From contig OY540814.1 of the NCBI GenBank assembly GCA_961205875.1, positions 27,658,151-27,722,150 of the forward strand: a stretch of 64,000 nucleotides of DNA, given 5' to 3'. Every line of letters begins with the position of its first letter. The stretch's first letter is position 1. A program made the translations under genes and the position numbers. Shown here piece after piece: positions 22,201 to 35,372 of the stretch. The notes under the pieces are model-generated. The model saw only the letters and a program-made list of their open reading frames with translations. It had not been told where the DNA came from and ran no database searches. The DNA comes from Sialis fuliginosa (lineage: Eukaryota > Arthropoda > Insecta > Megaloptera > Sialidae).

Positions 22201-24168
22201 GCTTGCTTTTGCATTTTGACATAGTCTAATGAAAATTACAAAAAATCGACTTCTTTTCTATGTACTTATATAATTATTACCTTGATTAATATCAGTTTTT
22301 GTCAATTAAAATTTTTTATTTTATTTGAATATGAAAATAGAAAAATCACATATGACATACCCCCTTCCCTTATTTCTAGAGCTAATGCATGCAAACTGTT
22401 ATGAAAATGCATATATAAATATTATAATGTTTTTCTACGTACTGTTTTAAATTACTTATAGAACAATCTATAAAGCATAGCTATATTGTATGTTTTTAAT
22501 TAAAAAAAGTCCGATTCACACTATAGCTCTGTGGTAGTCATAAATTGGCGCGTGCTCACATTTTGCTCCTTTGGAGAATGCGCACAGAGATAGTGGCTGG
22601 AGATACACACATACACACACGGGCAATTGATCTAAATAAAATTATTCCCAGCACCAATCCTTACTTCAAATGTATGAGCTTGAACGTTAATACCGCATTT
22701 GTTATAGCTAAATGCAGAATGTCAGCGAACGTCTTAACGAGGACTTGGTCACTCGCATTATGAATGATGATGTATTTAAAGGCTACGTTAACATGTTGAA
22801 GACTCGAATTTGAATATTAAAAAAAATCGTGTATTTTTGTATGAGATATATTAATAATATTGCTAATAAGAGAAATAAAAAAAACTTTCCGTTTCGAATT
22901 TATCTATTTGCTAATGTCTTGCACGTTTAAGTCATGAACTACTGAATGGATTTTTATGAAACTTGATATTTGTGAGCTGTGAGGGTGATACCTCAAAATT
23001 ATTTTGTAAAAATTTGTTTTTATTTTTGCCAATCTCTAAAATACGTAACCACCCCTTAAAAACTATATAATATATGCGTGTCTGGCAGACAGAAAACTGT
23101 AAATCAAAGTATATCAAATGTTAAACCTTTGTCGTAGAAATAATACATAACTTTGAAAATGAGTACAATAAACATTGTTTATATTTTACATATTACACGC
23201 CCTAAAACAACAAAACCATCCTATAATACGAACAATGAAGATATACTCAAATCATTTCCAGCCAAACAACAATTAAGAATAAATATAATAAGTAGTAAAA
23301 CTTCTCTTTAAACTATAAAATATATATATAAATTCCCTCTACTTTCTTCCCCCATCACTAGACGCTAGTTTAAGGTTATATTTATCTTTTTAAAAGAAAA
23401 TATTATACTATTCAAAGGTCTAACCCTATACTAAACAAAATTTGCTCTGTATTTTTTAATTTTTTACCAATGATCTTTTTTGCTCTTCACTTCACAATTT
23501 TACATAATTTCAGGTTCGCCTGCCCCCCCCCCCCTCTCTTGGTAACGCCACTGATGCTATTAATACAAAAAAATAGTTTTATAGTTTAATTTGATGAGAA
23601 GTCGATTTTTATCAAGTGTGTGGGGGGGTATAGGGGAAATATACTTTTAAAAAGCTTGTACTGTAATTTATAAATGATTAAATCGAAAAAGCAAGTTCCT
23701 CTTCTCCAACTGGATTAAAAATCACAGACCTTTTTAATTTTAATGAATATTCACGTTATAGGTTTCCTGATATTCAGCTATTTTTTGACAAGAGCCATTC
23801 AAATTTTAATTCTCGATAATGCTCTTCAAGAAAGCGAATTAATTTACAAAAGTCAAGTGTATGAAAATTACGCTTTGTCGCAGAACATGAAAATTGTAAA
23901 TATTTATATGAATATTGTATATTTTCATCTTGTAAGTTCTTCACAGACAAATGTTCTAGCAAGAGTTTGAATGTCGTGTACCCAACTGTTCCCACAGGAT
24001 TACGTTATTATGATATCGATATATGTACGGTTGCCAAATAAAACACGAAGTAGTACAGTTGTTGTCAAGTCAATAAACTTTATTTCCGGTTTGAACTTTC
24101 AATAAAATTTAACAAAAATTTAATTTAAATTTTACCCGACTACTCGAAGCCAAAAGGAGGGTTATACA
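22201..24168. other. AT-rich stretch with one hAT-like right end
   Basis: No gene recognised. At 23521-23554 a C run followed by 'TCTTGGTAACGCCACTG' is a CAGTGGCG-type terminus (read inward on the minus strand) without a visible partner. 22940-22980 ('GAACTACTGAATGGATTTTT') is a fragment of a common short insect repeat. Confidence 0.5.
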
Positions 24169-24530
24169 CAGTGCCGTAACTACAGGCTCGGGGGCCCTGG
24201 GGCAAGAAGAGACCGAGGGGCCCCCAAAATATAAAAAATTGAAGACCTTTTTTTATCCTTTAAACATATTAAATGTCATTTTGACATTTACATAAATTTA
24301 GATTTATATAAATTGAAATTGTCAAAAATTTTAAAATATACGAAAACATAATCAGGTGCGTTTTAAGTAAAATTAAAATTTCAAACTAATATTTTTTAGT
24401 AAAATTGTATAAAAATTAAATGGTTAACCAATTCCAGGCAATTTATTTAAATTGTTGAATAATTAACTACCTTTGGTGAATTTAGCACGAGGAAGCACTG
24501 TGCATTTACTTGGCAGATGTTTTTTATTAG
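24169..24530 (+). mobile_element. hAT-like element, left-end fragment
   Basis: Starts CAGTGCCGTAACTACAGGC and is followed by a GC-rich 'GGGGGCCCTGGGGCAAG' and 'AGGGGCCCCCAAAATA', a typical hAT-style subterminal region. A right end was not found, so this is probably truncated. Its inner part includes the 60-bp segment shared with 62517-62576. Confidence 0.5.
24466..24525 (+). repeat. 60-bp segment identical to 62517-62576
   Basis: From ACTACCTTTGGTGAATTTAG to TTGGCAGATGTTTTTT the two places are identical, while the flanks are diverged. An identical core in old-looking flanks points to a recently copied or constrained element piece. Confidence 0.8.
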
Positions 24531-27344
24531 AGCAATACTTTAAGCGAAATTTGACACCAAACATTAAATTAGCTTAATTTAATATGCGGAATGTAAACTA
24601 GCATGGACAGAATAAAATTTTTATTTGATCGAGTAAATTAATATTGTTTAGAATTTTTCCCTCTCCTGGAAAATTTTGTACGGACACGTATTAAATAAAG
24701 TAGAACTGATTAATTTTATATACTATATTGTTATTTATCTGATATATTATATAATTTATCCGATCTGAAATGCCCGGTTATGTGTATTTTTATCGGAAGA
24801 AGAGATTTATTATATTGTAGAAAGTATTTCGGTAAAACTGTATGGGGAAGAAAAACGCCGACATAAAACCTATATCTAATACGGCCATAAAATTTAATGA
24901 CATAAATGTCTTATGACAATGACTGGTCGTAGCTAATAATTAAATTTATTTGGAAAGAAAATCGAAAGCAGAACACTTCAAACGACTTTTTTTCATTAAT
25001 TTATTAGGATTTAGTATTATACTAGCATTGACGTATTTTTATTATTTGTATATTTCAAATAAACTGGGGTAAAAGTGAAACAAAATACAAATCTTTCAAG
25101 TTTTTTGACAGTTAAAGATACAAATTCATACTTTAATTTTTTCTTATAGATGAGCTTATGAATAACCATTTTAAATACTTACGTCATTTGAACTGTACGA
25201 TACAACACGGATTTTAAAAATGAAAAAAGTGTATTTCATTTTTAACCTCTAATTTGCGAAAAAGTGAAACAGGTCTCTAATGGAAAATATTTCTCGAAAA
25301 ATTAAAAGAAAAGCTACAAAGGCAACTCAAATTAATATCTGAGCTATAGGTACTGAAAGTTATGTGCAAAGAATTAAAATTTAGGTTATATATATAAAAC
25401 AGTTTTCTTTGTTACCAGTCTCAACTTTTTTTTTCTCCTACACACCGTTTAAAAAATAATAAAATCACAAATGTATTTTTCTTTGCGTGTTAGTATCTTG
25501 AAATGATGTGTGGGTTGATACATTAATGCATAACACTGTCCATTTATAATTACAAAATATTACGAACCAGCCAATAAAAAAAGAATAAACCTTTTTTCCA
25601 GAGAAGTTTACAGTAAAAGTGGTATTTCATTGTTTTAGAAAATAGAATTATAGTGATATATACATTCCGAGTTTCACTTTTTTTCCGCTGACCCAAGCTG
25701 AACTTACTACATACAGCAGCAAAGGATGCGGAACCAATAACTCTGTCTCATTCCCGTCTACAGAACGAGATTTATTGTCTTTTTTCTACCAAGGGCTTCG
25801 ACCTGGAGGTGAAATAAATATTACATAATATATATAAATAGATACACATTATGTTAATATTTTTTATCAGTTCGCTCCACTGATTTTCCTCGTTGCTAAA
25901 ATGTAATCGAAAAATGCCGGAATTTCTTATAAAACGTAATCGATGCCGGGCTTGAAAAAGTGAACTAAACAACTGGAATAAATGGATTTTTCTATACTCA
26001 ATTTCGTGGCTATAAAATGGTGTATATATATAATTAATTTTATTTGTAAATTTTTACCACGAAGGTATTTTTCCATTACCTTGTCGATTTTCTTTAAATA
26101 AACTATGGGAACATGAAAACTCGGTAAAACTTGTGACCTAGACCGAGAAGTCTTGGCTTTGTGCAAATAACCTTTTTTGCATACAGAAGTTTGATTTATA
26201 CAATAAAAAACTTTTTAAAAAAAAACTGAAAAGTATATAATAATGAAATTTAACAGTTTTTGAGGTCGGTTTTCAGTTTTTTTCTTTCTGTATTTCTAAT
26301 TTGTAAATGACCCACACAAAAAGTACGATATGGGCTGTTAAATAAAGTTAAAAACATAGCTACCTCTCAAGACTTAGGCGTAAGAAAACATAAGAGTGAA
26401 AGAGAAAAAACGATTAGCTTTGTTTAGAAATCAGAGCAGACGATCTGAGAACGCCCTTGTGGGAAAAGTTAACGTTTATACCCGCACCATCTCGCACCGT
26501 TTGATCGGGGATGAATTCTATCTCCATGTGGTAATTTTTTTTACTTGATTTCGATTTTATTTCAACTTCTTTCGTCAACGCTGCGGTTTTTTTTAATAAA
26601 GTTAAGTGCACAAATGTGAATACGCGTAAATTATTATTTTATCTGGTTCTTTTAACCGTGTATAATTGATTTTATGTAAAGTAGGGGGTTTGTGCTTTTA
26701 TAAATTATGTATATAATTTTTTGATTATGCAATATTGAATTAATATCATCCCGCCAGTGGAGGCGTGAAAAATGTCGAAGTCTTTTTCAGAAGTGTTTCT
26801 TCAATTTAGTTGATATCTCTGAACCGTTTGACCTGGATATTAATGATTTCGTTTATATAAAGTCGAGACTCGAGAGAATATATTAAACACGGTTTTTCAG
26901 TTCATATAAAGATAAACATTTACCACAAAACAAATAGAACTATTTCATTACTGCACATCTGTGGTAGAATGTACAAAAAGAAACCAAATAAGAAAAGTTC
27001 CATATAATGGTGCAATAATAAAGTTATCTGGGATGCTGTATAGGTAGGTAGATCTGGTAAAGTTTGCTCTATCTAAATATAACTACGACATCTATTGTCT
27101 GACTCGCGACCCGATGAAACTACTGATCAAGTTCTATGTCTGTCTGTAACGATATGCATACAATCGAGACAGTGGTGTGTGTTTAGTTATTTTTATAGGA
27201 AAATATGTATATTTTACGATATATGCTGAAAACAGAAAAATAGATAATTTTATTTTAAAAATTGTGACCTTCCCTGAATCAAAACATTTTTGATAATATA
27301 TTTAGTTAGCACTGAAATCGTGGCAACAGCGCAAATAGCTTGAT
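24531..27344. other. AT-rich stretch with repeat fragments
   Basis: 25060-25390 carries pieces related to 4770-5060 ('TGGGGTAAAAGTGAAACA' and 'AAGTTATGTGCAAAGAATTA'). At about 26205-26280 'AAAAACTGAAAAGTATATAA' and the mirrored 'GGTCGGTTTTCAGTTTTTTT' form a small inverted-repeat element, with relatives at 29158-29225 and 44095-44155. Open frames at 25.8-26.6 kb show no domain I know. No gene is called. Confidence 0.45.
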
Positions 27345-27625
27345 CAGTGGCGTAACCAACGGAAGGGAGGGCAGTCTAAAAGTAGTAAGGAGTGACAGGT
27401 ATTTTATTTACACCTGGTATTACCAAGTTTTACTAAATGTGTCTTTAACTAACTCTCATTATGCTTAAATCTTGGAAGCCTAGCAATTAACTAAAAATTA
27501 TCTAAAATATACATCATATGATATTTAAATCACATTTGTAATACACCAAATCTACTTTAAAGTAGCATTAATTTTTTTATATTTTACAACTGAGCGCTAT
27601 TTAAAAAATGCACTGTACGCCACTG
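27345..27625. mobile_element. MITE with CAGTGGCGTA ends (hAT-like)
   Basis: CAGTGGCGTAACC at 27345 and its inverted partner GTACGCCACTG ending at 27625 bracket 281 bp of noncoding DNA. The first 8-bp flanks (AGCTTGAT and TCTGAATG) do not match, so the target duplication has decayed or the ends belong to two insertions. Confidence 0.5.
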
Positions 27626-28337
27626 TCTGAATGATAACATCTATGTAGCACATACCTACATAGACAATAAGTGATCCCGCACGTGTACCTACTTAATTGT
27701 GGTTAGTCGATGTCAGTGTGAAACACTCCCGAGGGCTAGCCTTACAGCCCACGGTGGACAGCTTAGCGCATTGTGTCCAGGTACCCAGTAGGTACCTTGA
27801 CTTCCGGTGCAACCGGAAATTGTACTAGTTGATTATTGATTGCCTATGTGGGATGTACTCAACCAGCTTTTGCTTGTTTTGCAATTTGTTTTAATCAACG
27901 AGAAAGAAGTACTTACCTGATGTATATTTATTTTCTTAGTAATATTATTTTTATAATGTTTTAAACTGTTTTAGTTAAAAATAAGTTCCATACCAGAATA
28001 CATAGATATCTGCTTTTAATTACAAACAAAACCCTTATTAAATATATTATAATGCATTTAAGTACAAAATAATACAATATAATTTCAACAATGAAACAAT
28101 TCTAGATAATGGCGAAACTAAATTAGAATCATCAATTCGAAATTCAATTTCTGCATATCGATGTTTAATCAAGTGATACAGGCCACATCAAGTAAAATTA
28201 ATTAAAACATATCGAAGCGTGTCATTATAACGAATTCGGTTACAAATCCACCGCAAACACTCGTCAAAATTGATACAGATTTGATATATCATGCACGTTA
28301 CACGATTTGGGACAGATATTAACAGTAATCTTCATTC
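27626..28337. other. Noncoding stretch with a GC-richer patch
   Basis: 27690-27835 is GC-richer, with 'ACTTCCGGTGCAACCGGAAA' forming a short hairpin and 'GGTACCCAGTAGGTACC' a second one. It may be part of a repeat; no coding frame. The rest is A/T-rich. Confidence 0.4.
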
Positions 28338-28735
28338 CACGTTCTTTTTGACAGAATTAACAAAATTTACATATCACATTCTTTCTTGCAAGATTAGCAT
28401 GTCACGTTCTTTCTGACAGGATTAGCATGTCACGTTCTTTCTTGCAAGATTAGAATGTCACGTTCTTTCTGACAGGATTGGCATGTCACGTTCTTTCTGG
28501 CAGGATTGGCATGTCACGTTCTTTCTGACAGGATTAGCATGTCACGTTCTTTCTGACAGGATTAGCATGTTCCGTTCTTTCTGACAAGATTAGCATGTCA
28601 CGTTCTTTCTGACATGATTTGCATGTCACGATCTCTGACAATATCAACATGTATTCCATAGACTGAAAAGTATATTCAAAAAAAATTTCACTTAATCCAT
28701 TAAATGGGGTGTCTTTAGATAGGTCCAAAAAACTC
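28338..28735 (-). repeat. Interspersed repeat with 28-bp minisatellite, copy 3 (inverted)
   Basis: Ten to eleven 28-bp units (28338-28632) in the opposite orientation, containing CATGTCACGTTCTTTCTGAC, are followed by 28690-28725, which complements the 'CTATCTAAAGACACCCCACT' block of the other copies. The conserved head is missing. Some units carry 'TTGCAAG' for 'TGACAGG'. Confidence 0.8.
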
Positions 28736-31700
28736 GTCGCTCGCTCCGTTCCAAACCTACAGTATAATACCGCTGCTTATACCCACCGAGTCGTGCGAGC
28801 TTCCTGCATTACCTACCTGTAAAACGATGATAATTAGGCTAAATTTAATCGGTGTGAAAACCATTTTCGATTTCGTGACAATGTTCTGAAATCTGAAAGC
28901 GATCTGATATTATTGGAAAATTAATTAGATAATCACTAGGGTCATGGTGGCACATGTTAGGCCTTATTAACACTATAGAGCAGTGGTCCTCAAACTACTT
29001 AATGTCCGTATATAAAAATTGACCTACCAAATTATTCCGAAAAAGGCTAAGTAAAGTTCTGAATTGATTAAAATATAAAAAAAACTACTTGATGCTAAAA
29101 AAAAGATGCTAAAGATATTAAAAAGTATAGCAATTACAATATTATATTTTCTTTCTTAAAAACCGACTTTAAAAACTGAAAATTTAATTATTATATACTT
29201 TTCATAATTTTTAAGTTTTTTGTTTTTCCCTTTTGAGTGACGTATCTTTGAATTTCCATAATCATATTCTGATAAAATTTATATGGGACCATCTCGGGTG
29301 TATACTCTTACAAACAAATAAAAAAATCTTGATAATTTCTATTTTTGCACCCCATTGTAAATGATACTAATAAATTCACGTGCACACAAAACATTATATT
29401 ATAATACCTATGTATACATAATATTATATGTATATAAATTTTACCTCATTTGCAAATGCATTAAACATATATTACTATTAGTAATTCTAATTATATTTAT
29501 AGAAATAAAATTAATTTAACAACTAAATTCTCGCTCACGTTATTATTGTAATCATATTATACATATTTATGTACACCTGCCCCAATTACAATTTGCAAAA
29601 TACAATTAGGTATATACTTTTAAGCTCTATTTGATATAATTTTAGAAATAAACCATTTTTAATAAAATATGACAGTTCCATGACTATTATTGACAATTTA
29701 GTAAGTAAACACCAATAATAATAAATAATTAATATTCCATTGAAAGTGCTTGTTAACTACAAATTTTGTTAGCTCTTTTATAATACCGGACATAAAACTA
29801 CAAAACATATTTTGTCACAGTTTTGGAAGAAAATTCTTTATCTTTTTTGTCCAAAGCTAACGACAAAGGAATTTCAGTACCTTTTGTTTTCTCTTTTCTC
29901 TATAAAAGATATTTATCTACGTATAGTGTCCTATAGTCATTTAATTACCGATCTCCCTTTAGCTAATTTCTTTCTGTATCTAAAGTCAATACTTTTATTT
30001 ATATCAGAGACTATTTTTTTTTACTGTGTATTTTATTGTATAAATGTTATTATATCTACTTACCTACTTAATTTTATTGTTCATTATACCTATTAATTAA
30101 TTAGAATCATTTTAAATATAATATTTTTAAACAATTTTTACCTAAAAAAAATTTCTAATATACCCCGTTTCAAAAATAATCCGAAAATAATCAGAATGGA
30201 TTCAGGAAACATCAAAATCTTGAATTAAAAAAAAACGACCCCGCGCTTTTAAATGCTACAAAAAAATATGTCATGATAAGCAAATCAAAAAACCATAATA
30301 AACAGCGAGGGTTGCTATTTATATTTCTGGTCTAATAATGAAAAAACGAATATTGATGATCGAAATTGGTTTTATTGTTTTTCAAAATATTCTCTATATT
30401 GAGTGAAAACTGGAATAAAATCCGTTCAGTAGTTATTGATAAAATTACGCACAGACAAACAGACAAACGCGGCGGGGAATTTTAAAGTATAAATAATACA
30501 AGACCACGCAAAAAATAAAACATGATGTGTTTTCTATATACTTTGTGTCTGTTGCAAGAAATAAATTATCACGTTATTAATGTAAAACGTTCGTTGGTGA
30601 CATGCAAATTAATTTTACTAAACAATTTTTCATATGAGAAAATTTATATATTTTTTTCTGACGTGTTTTTCCACGAATTAATTTATAAAGGACATATTTT
30701 TTCATTTAAATCATCCGAAATGTGTTATTTTGATTAAAGAATAAATCAGCGATATATATTTTTGATGAATCCACCTCATTACGTAGGAGTTTTCATCAAA
30801 ACAATGGAAGGGATAAAATTTGATTACTTTTTGTGTTCTACTTTTCGCATTTTGTCTGTTTGAGGAATAATCATTTGGTACTTATTCAAATATGAGAATA
30901 CTTCATTAGCAAAAGTGGTTTCAAGGAAATAATGGAAACGATTATATTATTGAAGAAAATTTGTAATGGATACTATTCAAAGCTTTCTAATTATTTTAAA
31001 AATGGTCGTGGACAATTAAATAAAAAATCATTTTAAAGATTTAAATCTCTTCTTTTTAATGATTTTTACAAATTTAAACTTTCATTTTTCGAAAAGTTAT
31101 GGGATTATAATATACATAAAGCAAAAAATAATAGATTTTTTTTTGTTAGGGTGTATTTGAAAAAAATGTAGTTTCAGCTACGAAATATTTTTTTAGATTT
31201 GATTTCCTAATTTTTTCAATATCATTATTTGACATCTAAGCATAAAACCATGGCCCCACAAAAAGGGGTCTGATGCGGCAAGCTTTTTTTGCTCATTTTA
31301 ATTTTAATTATTATATTATCATAGTAACTGCTTTATAACATTGTTCAATTTTGACGATTCTTTCTTTTATATATTTTATATCGTAGTACTTATAGCGACC
31401 ATAACTGGTACCAGTACCTTATTATAAGTGACGAAAATCCTTAAAATTTAATGTGAAAATGAAATTCCAGGAAAGAATTTACCCAACATCATAAATTACA
31501 TTTGTTATTTACAAAAAATCTCTACAATAAATTTTACATATATGTACAACAATGTAACACCCGTAGATACAAGAAAGGATTTGTCTGGAATATCACGAAA
31601 ACTTTCTAAAATATAAAATACTATTGCAAATGTCATACGGGGATAAATTCGTGCAAGGATATTGGTAAGATGTGCGAAACAAATCCTCTGAAATCCCGCC

Positions 31701-31911
31701 TGGGATACAGTACGTGTGTATTGGATGATCACACACACACACCCACCCCGACACACACCCACCACAACAGCTCCTGTCAACTGTCCTTACTTTTAATCCG
31801 TTTCATCATTTTGGGCCGTGATTTGAAAATAAATAACTATTGCGTGTTCAAGAAATGTCACAAAGGTTCACGGCCAAGAGAAATGGATTAAAGAAAAGCC
31901 TGTTTATGTAT
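28736..31911. other. AT-rich stretch with repeat fragments
   Basis: 28982 begins 'CAGTGGTCCTCAAACTACTT', a left end of the CAGTGGTTCTCAAA hAT type (complete MITE at 53518-53695). 29158-29225 is a small inverted-repeat fragment. 30365-30490 ('CCGTTCAGTAGTTATTGATA', then 'GACAAACAGACAAACGCGG') is a short insect repeat. 31380-31425 ends 'TGGTACCAGTACCTTATTAT', a terminus of the MITE at 31912. A (CA)-rich tract lies at 31731-31765. None of the 70-95-residue frames resembles a known protein. Confidence 0.45.
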
Positions 31912-32112
31912 AAGGTACTCTGACACCAGTCTTGGATCATACCCCAGTGTTGGACACTTGTTTAATTAAATGTTTAACAGTAAATTTGATGACAATCGGC
32001 CAATAGGTGTTAAAGTGGTGGACATTTAAACTAAAAATTTTTTTTAAAGTCCACCAATCCCAAAAACAGTATACTTTGCTCTTAGAGCGTCCAAGACTGG
32101 TGCCAGTACCTT
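31912..32112. mobile_element. MITE with AAGGTACT...AGTACCTT ends
   Basis: Inverted ends 'AAGGTACTCTGACACCAGTC' and 'GACTGGTGCCAGTACCTT' bracket 201 bp, with 'CCAATAGGTGTTAAAGTGGT' in the middle. Related copies or ends are at 5500-5556, 31380-31425, 56140-56335 and 63012-63286. The target duplication is unclear, perhaps TA. Confidence 0.7.
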
Positions 32113-32246
32113 AGTTAAACTGTATGTAGTTTTCAGGAAAAGTCCTGAAGGTGTGCGTCTACCCACACATGAAATTAGAAATTTTCTATACGTAACAAAT
32201 TAATTTTGACCTGCGGTTTGAAAATTTCAACTTTTCATGTCATTTT

Positions 32247-32420
32247 GCTTCCTCGCAATATCGAAGATACAAGAAGCTTTGTGATCGTTTCAGATTGAGA
32301 CAAAAAAAATGTTCTCCGATTTTAAAATTTTAAATTGATTTATCCGTTTAACGTCAAGGCAAACACTTTTCGTTCTGTGTCTGTCTGTCTGTCTGTGTGT
32401 CCGTCTGTCCCCTGAATCCT
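32247..32420 (+). repeat. Direct dispersed repeat, copy 1 (copy 2 at 52191-52365)
   Basis: About 160 bp closely matching 52191-52365: 'TTTGCTTCCTCGCAATATCG', 'GAAGCTTTGTGATCGTTT', 'ATGTTCTCCGATTT', a (GTCT)n tract and 'GTCCCCTGAATCC'. It lies about 350 bp upstream of the carrier gene start and ends before its 5' leader. Confidence 0.8.
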
Positions 32421-32659
32421 TTTCACAATTTGTAGGCACCATTTTGACGTAATATATTATTAGTTTACTTTATTATATATATTATTTTTTATATAAATAA
32501 ATAAAAATAATGATAATCTCACTCCCGTGGGTAAAATGTCGGCGCCTATGTGAATACCTGCAACTTACAATACATTCTTGTATTTTTAGTAGAATTATTA
32601 ATTTTCTTATACAATTAAATCAATTTTAATCGCATAATTGATCAATTATTTCATAACAA

Positions 32660-32869
32660 AACGTAACAATGGAAAATTTTATTATTTATTCTATGCGTCA
32701 GTCATAGATAAAAGATAATATACCATGTGTTTACAAAAGTTGAAATGTCAAAAAAATAAGTGAGGTTAAAGAGGTTACAGTAAGTGGTAAGTTTTGCAAT
32801 CAATGTTTAAATATAAATATTATTACTAAATATAATATTTTAGGTTTATTGAACCAACTTACTTGTAAA
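32660..32869 (+). promoter_or_regulatory. Proximal promoter, 5' leader and leader intron of the carrier gene
   Basis: Immediately upstream of the carrier ATG, 'AGTGAGGTTAAAGAGGTTAC' precedes a donor (GTAAGT at 32780, or a second GTAAGT at 32787). An acceptor 'ATAATATTTTAG' ends at 32843, 26 bases before the ATG. The implied intron of 57-64 nt matches the 61-62-nt coding introns, which supports a spliced leader. No TATA box is evident and the start of transcription is not visible. Confidence 0.5.
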
Positions 32870-33953
32870 ATGGAGCTAAGTAAAGACTGGCGCCCATTTA
32901 TTTATGGGGGGTTAGCTTCAATTACTGCAGAATTTGGTAAGTTTTTGTAAAAAATATGATGAAAATCATTGTATGTATTCTTTTAAATTAATTTAAAGGT
33001 ACATTTCCTATTGATACTGCAAAAACTCGACTCCAAGTTCAAGGCCAAGTGTTAGATAGTAAACACGCAATTTTAAAATACCGAGGAATGACAGATGTAT
33101 TTATTAAAATTATTAAAGAAGAAGGTGGCCGATCTTTATACTATGGGTTAGTATTCAAAACTATTCTTTTAAAAATCTGTTTAATTAATCATTCAACATT
33201 TTTCTAGAATCGCACCAGCTGTTTTGAGACAAGCCACGTATGGTACAATAAAATTTGGTACATACTACTCTTTAAAGAAAATTATTGTTGATAAAAACGT
33301 AGAGAACTTATGGGTAAATATAAGCTGCGCAGCGGTAGCCGGTGCGGTATCAAGTGCCATTGCCAATCCAACCGACGTATTAAAAGTCCGTATGCAAATA
33401 CACGGGCGGCACGGACTCTCAAAAAGACTGATGCAATGTTTTGTTGATATCTACAAGACTGAAGGTGTTGCGGGGCTCTGGCGGGTAAATTAAACTTCAT
33501 TGTTTTTTTATTTTCCAATTAAAATGCGTAAAATTAACTTCACAGGGTGTGGGGCCAACTTCTCAGCGAGCTGCAGTGATAGCCGCTGTAGAGCTACCTG
33601 TATACGACTTCAGCAAGTTCTATTTGATGGACACGTTTGGGAACAACGTGACAAATCATTTCATATCAAGTTTCATAGCAAGTCTTGGTAGTGCCGTCGC
33701 ATCAACTCCACTAGACGTGATACGGACGAGGCTCATGAATCAAAGAAGGCTGAAACAGGGCGTAGTTAGTACCGTGGTGCTTGTCCCATCTGATGTGCAT
33801 ATCTATTCTGGTACAGTTGATTGCTTTATGAAAACAGTTAAGATGGAGGGGTTCCTTGCATTGTATAAAGGGTTTATACCGACATGGTTTCGAATGGGGC
33901 CTTGGAATATCATTTTCTTTATCACGTACGAACAGCTGAAGAAATGGTATTAA
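32870..33953 (+). CDS. Bmcp: Mitochondrial carrier, Bmcp/UCP5 type (SLC25A14/SLC25A30)
   Basis: Four coding exons, 32870-32936, 32999-33146, 33208-33484 and 33546-33953, join in frame to 299 residues; introns of 61-62 nt are all GT-AG. The protein should sit in the inner mitochondrial membrane with six helices. Three SLC25 signatures are complete: [10 protein letters not shown] (P26), [10 protein letters not shown] (P126) and [12 protein letters not shown] (P219), each followed by a short matrix segment and glycine-rich EG motif. The start [20 protein letters not shown], the stretch [14 protein letters not shown] (79-92) and the end [19 protein letters not shown] are typical of the Bmcp/UCP5 branch, known in mammals to move sulfur oxyanions and phosphate and once described as uncouplers. 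Length equals the family norm. The ATG is the first in the leader exon and matches the family start. No frameshift or lost signature residue; likely functional. The exact substrate is inferred. Confidence 0.95.
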
Positions 33954-34348
33954 ATTGGCCCCAATTAGATTAATTGTAGTGCAATTTTATGTTTTTTTAT
34001 TTATTAGTGAAATTATTTTTACAGTATTTATCTCAAATATTTTATACGAGTACGATTAACGTTTATTTATGCCAAAAATATGATTGAAATTGAATGAATT
34101 ATTTAAGAAAAGAACAGGGTATGATTTAAGAGTTTTAGATAGGGCCAAGCGTTGTTACGTCGTATATAGATCTAATAATAATCCAATATTGAATTAATAT
34201 TTATGTTTAAACTTTACGGTAGGACGAAACGTATGTACATATTATTTTAAAGTACTTACGATATTGATAGGTAAAAAGACTCGTGTGTTTTTAGTATGAA
34301 TGTATATTTTATTAAAGAATTTATTATTATAAATCGACCTGAAATAAA
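33954..34348 (+). other. Probable 3' untranslated region of the carrier gene
   Basis: A/T-rich sequence after the TAA at 33951-33953. The first clear AATAAA lies at 34343-34348, which would give a UTR of roughly 400 nt; another AATAAA is at 35186-35191. Where the transcript really ends cannot be told from sequence. Confidence 0.4.
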
Positions 34349-35372
34349 AATTGAAAATGTATTGAAAAATATTCGCTCATACTCGAATATAAATTGATGT
34401 ATTCTAATCATTTTTACACTGTATTGAGGTGCTATTTGTGATTTTTTGAAACCAAATATTTTTACGATGATTCCTTGCCATTTATTATATTCTTGTACGG
34501 CCAAAGTTAATTTATTGTTGTTATTGAACTGACGGAATATTTTAGTTAAAAATTTGATAGTTTATAATTGTTAAGCTTTTATTTTATATACAGTACAACC
34601 TAAGTATACTTCCTAAACGTTTTTTTTTCTTTGTTATTTCCCTTGCACCATAAGACACTTGTTTGAGGTTAGGTTTTACTTTGCAACAATGACTGTCACT
34701 TGAGTTTTTAAAGCTTTTTAAATGAATACATCACACTTATGCTGTTAATATAAATTAAAAATAGGTAAATTTCAAACAGTTTTATAATTTAACTTAATGT
34801 GGAGTGAGTTTTTATCAAGTAAATACTTTTATAGAGTTTATCAGAACTCAAGTTTATACGTTTAGGGAGGTTATGTTACGTTAAAGGTACAAGCTGTACA
34901 TTTTTCTTATATTTGATTTTTTCTGAAGCATTTTTCTGCATTATAGATTGTTATTTATTTATATATTTATATTGATGATGTAGCTACTGATTTATTTTAT
35001 TTATTTATGTTTTGTTTTCAAACAGTATTTCGAAAACTAAATTACGGCTTAGGCTATAAATTAGTTTTTATCACTTGTATGCTAATTATTGGAAAACTTT
35101 AATTAATTTAAATAATTTTATCAGTTGAGTTGCTTTTATTATTAAACTTACTTTGTAATATTGAGTATTGTTTTTGTCATTACATAATAAACAATCTTTG
35201 TATTATTTTTAGAAGTGATTTTACAAAATAGAAGGTGCTTTTATTAATATTTCTTAATAATTTAATTACTTATATATACATTTTATTTATTTGAAATTAG
35301 TATTAATTATGCCAAGTACAATACATAATTATTTAATTCAATTGTTGTTGTATTGTTTAACAATATGCAATA
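34349..35372. other. AT-rich noncoding stretch
   Basis: Nothing recognised except the AATAAA at 35186 and a 'GAGGTTAGGTTTT' motif near 34668, a sequence often seen near insect promoters. Confidence 0.5.

Noticed and set aside
33282-33518. 78-codon minus-strand frame
   Set aside because: Shadow of carrier exon 3 in the antisense direction, crossing its intron boundary.
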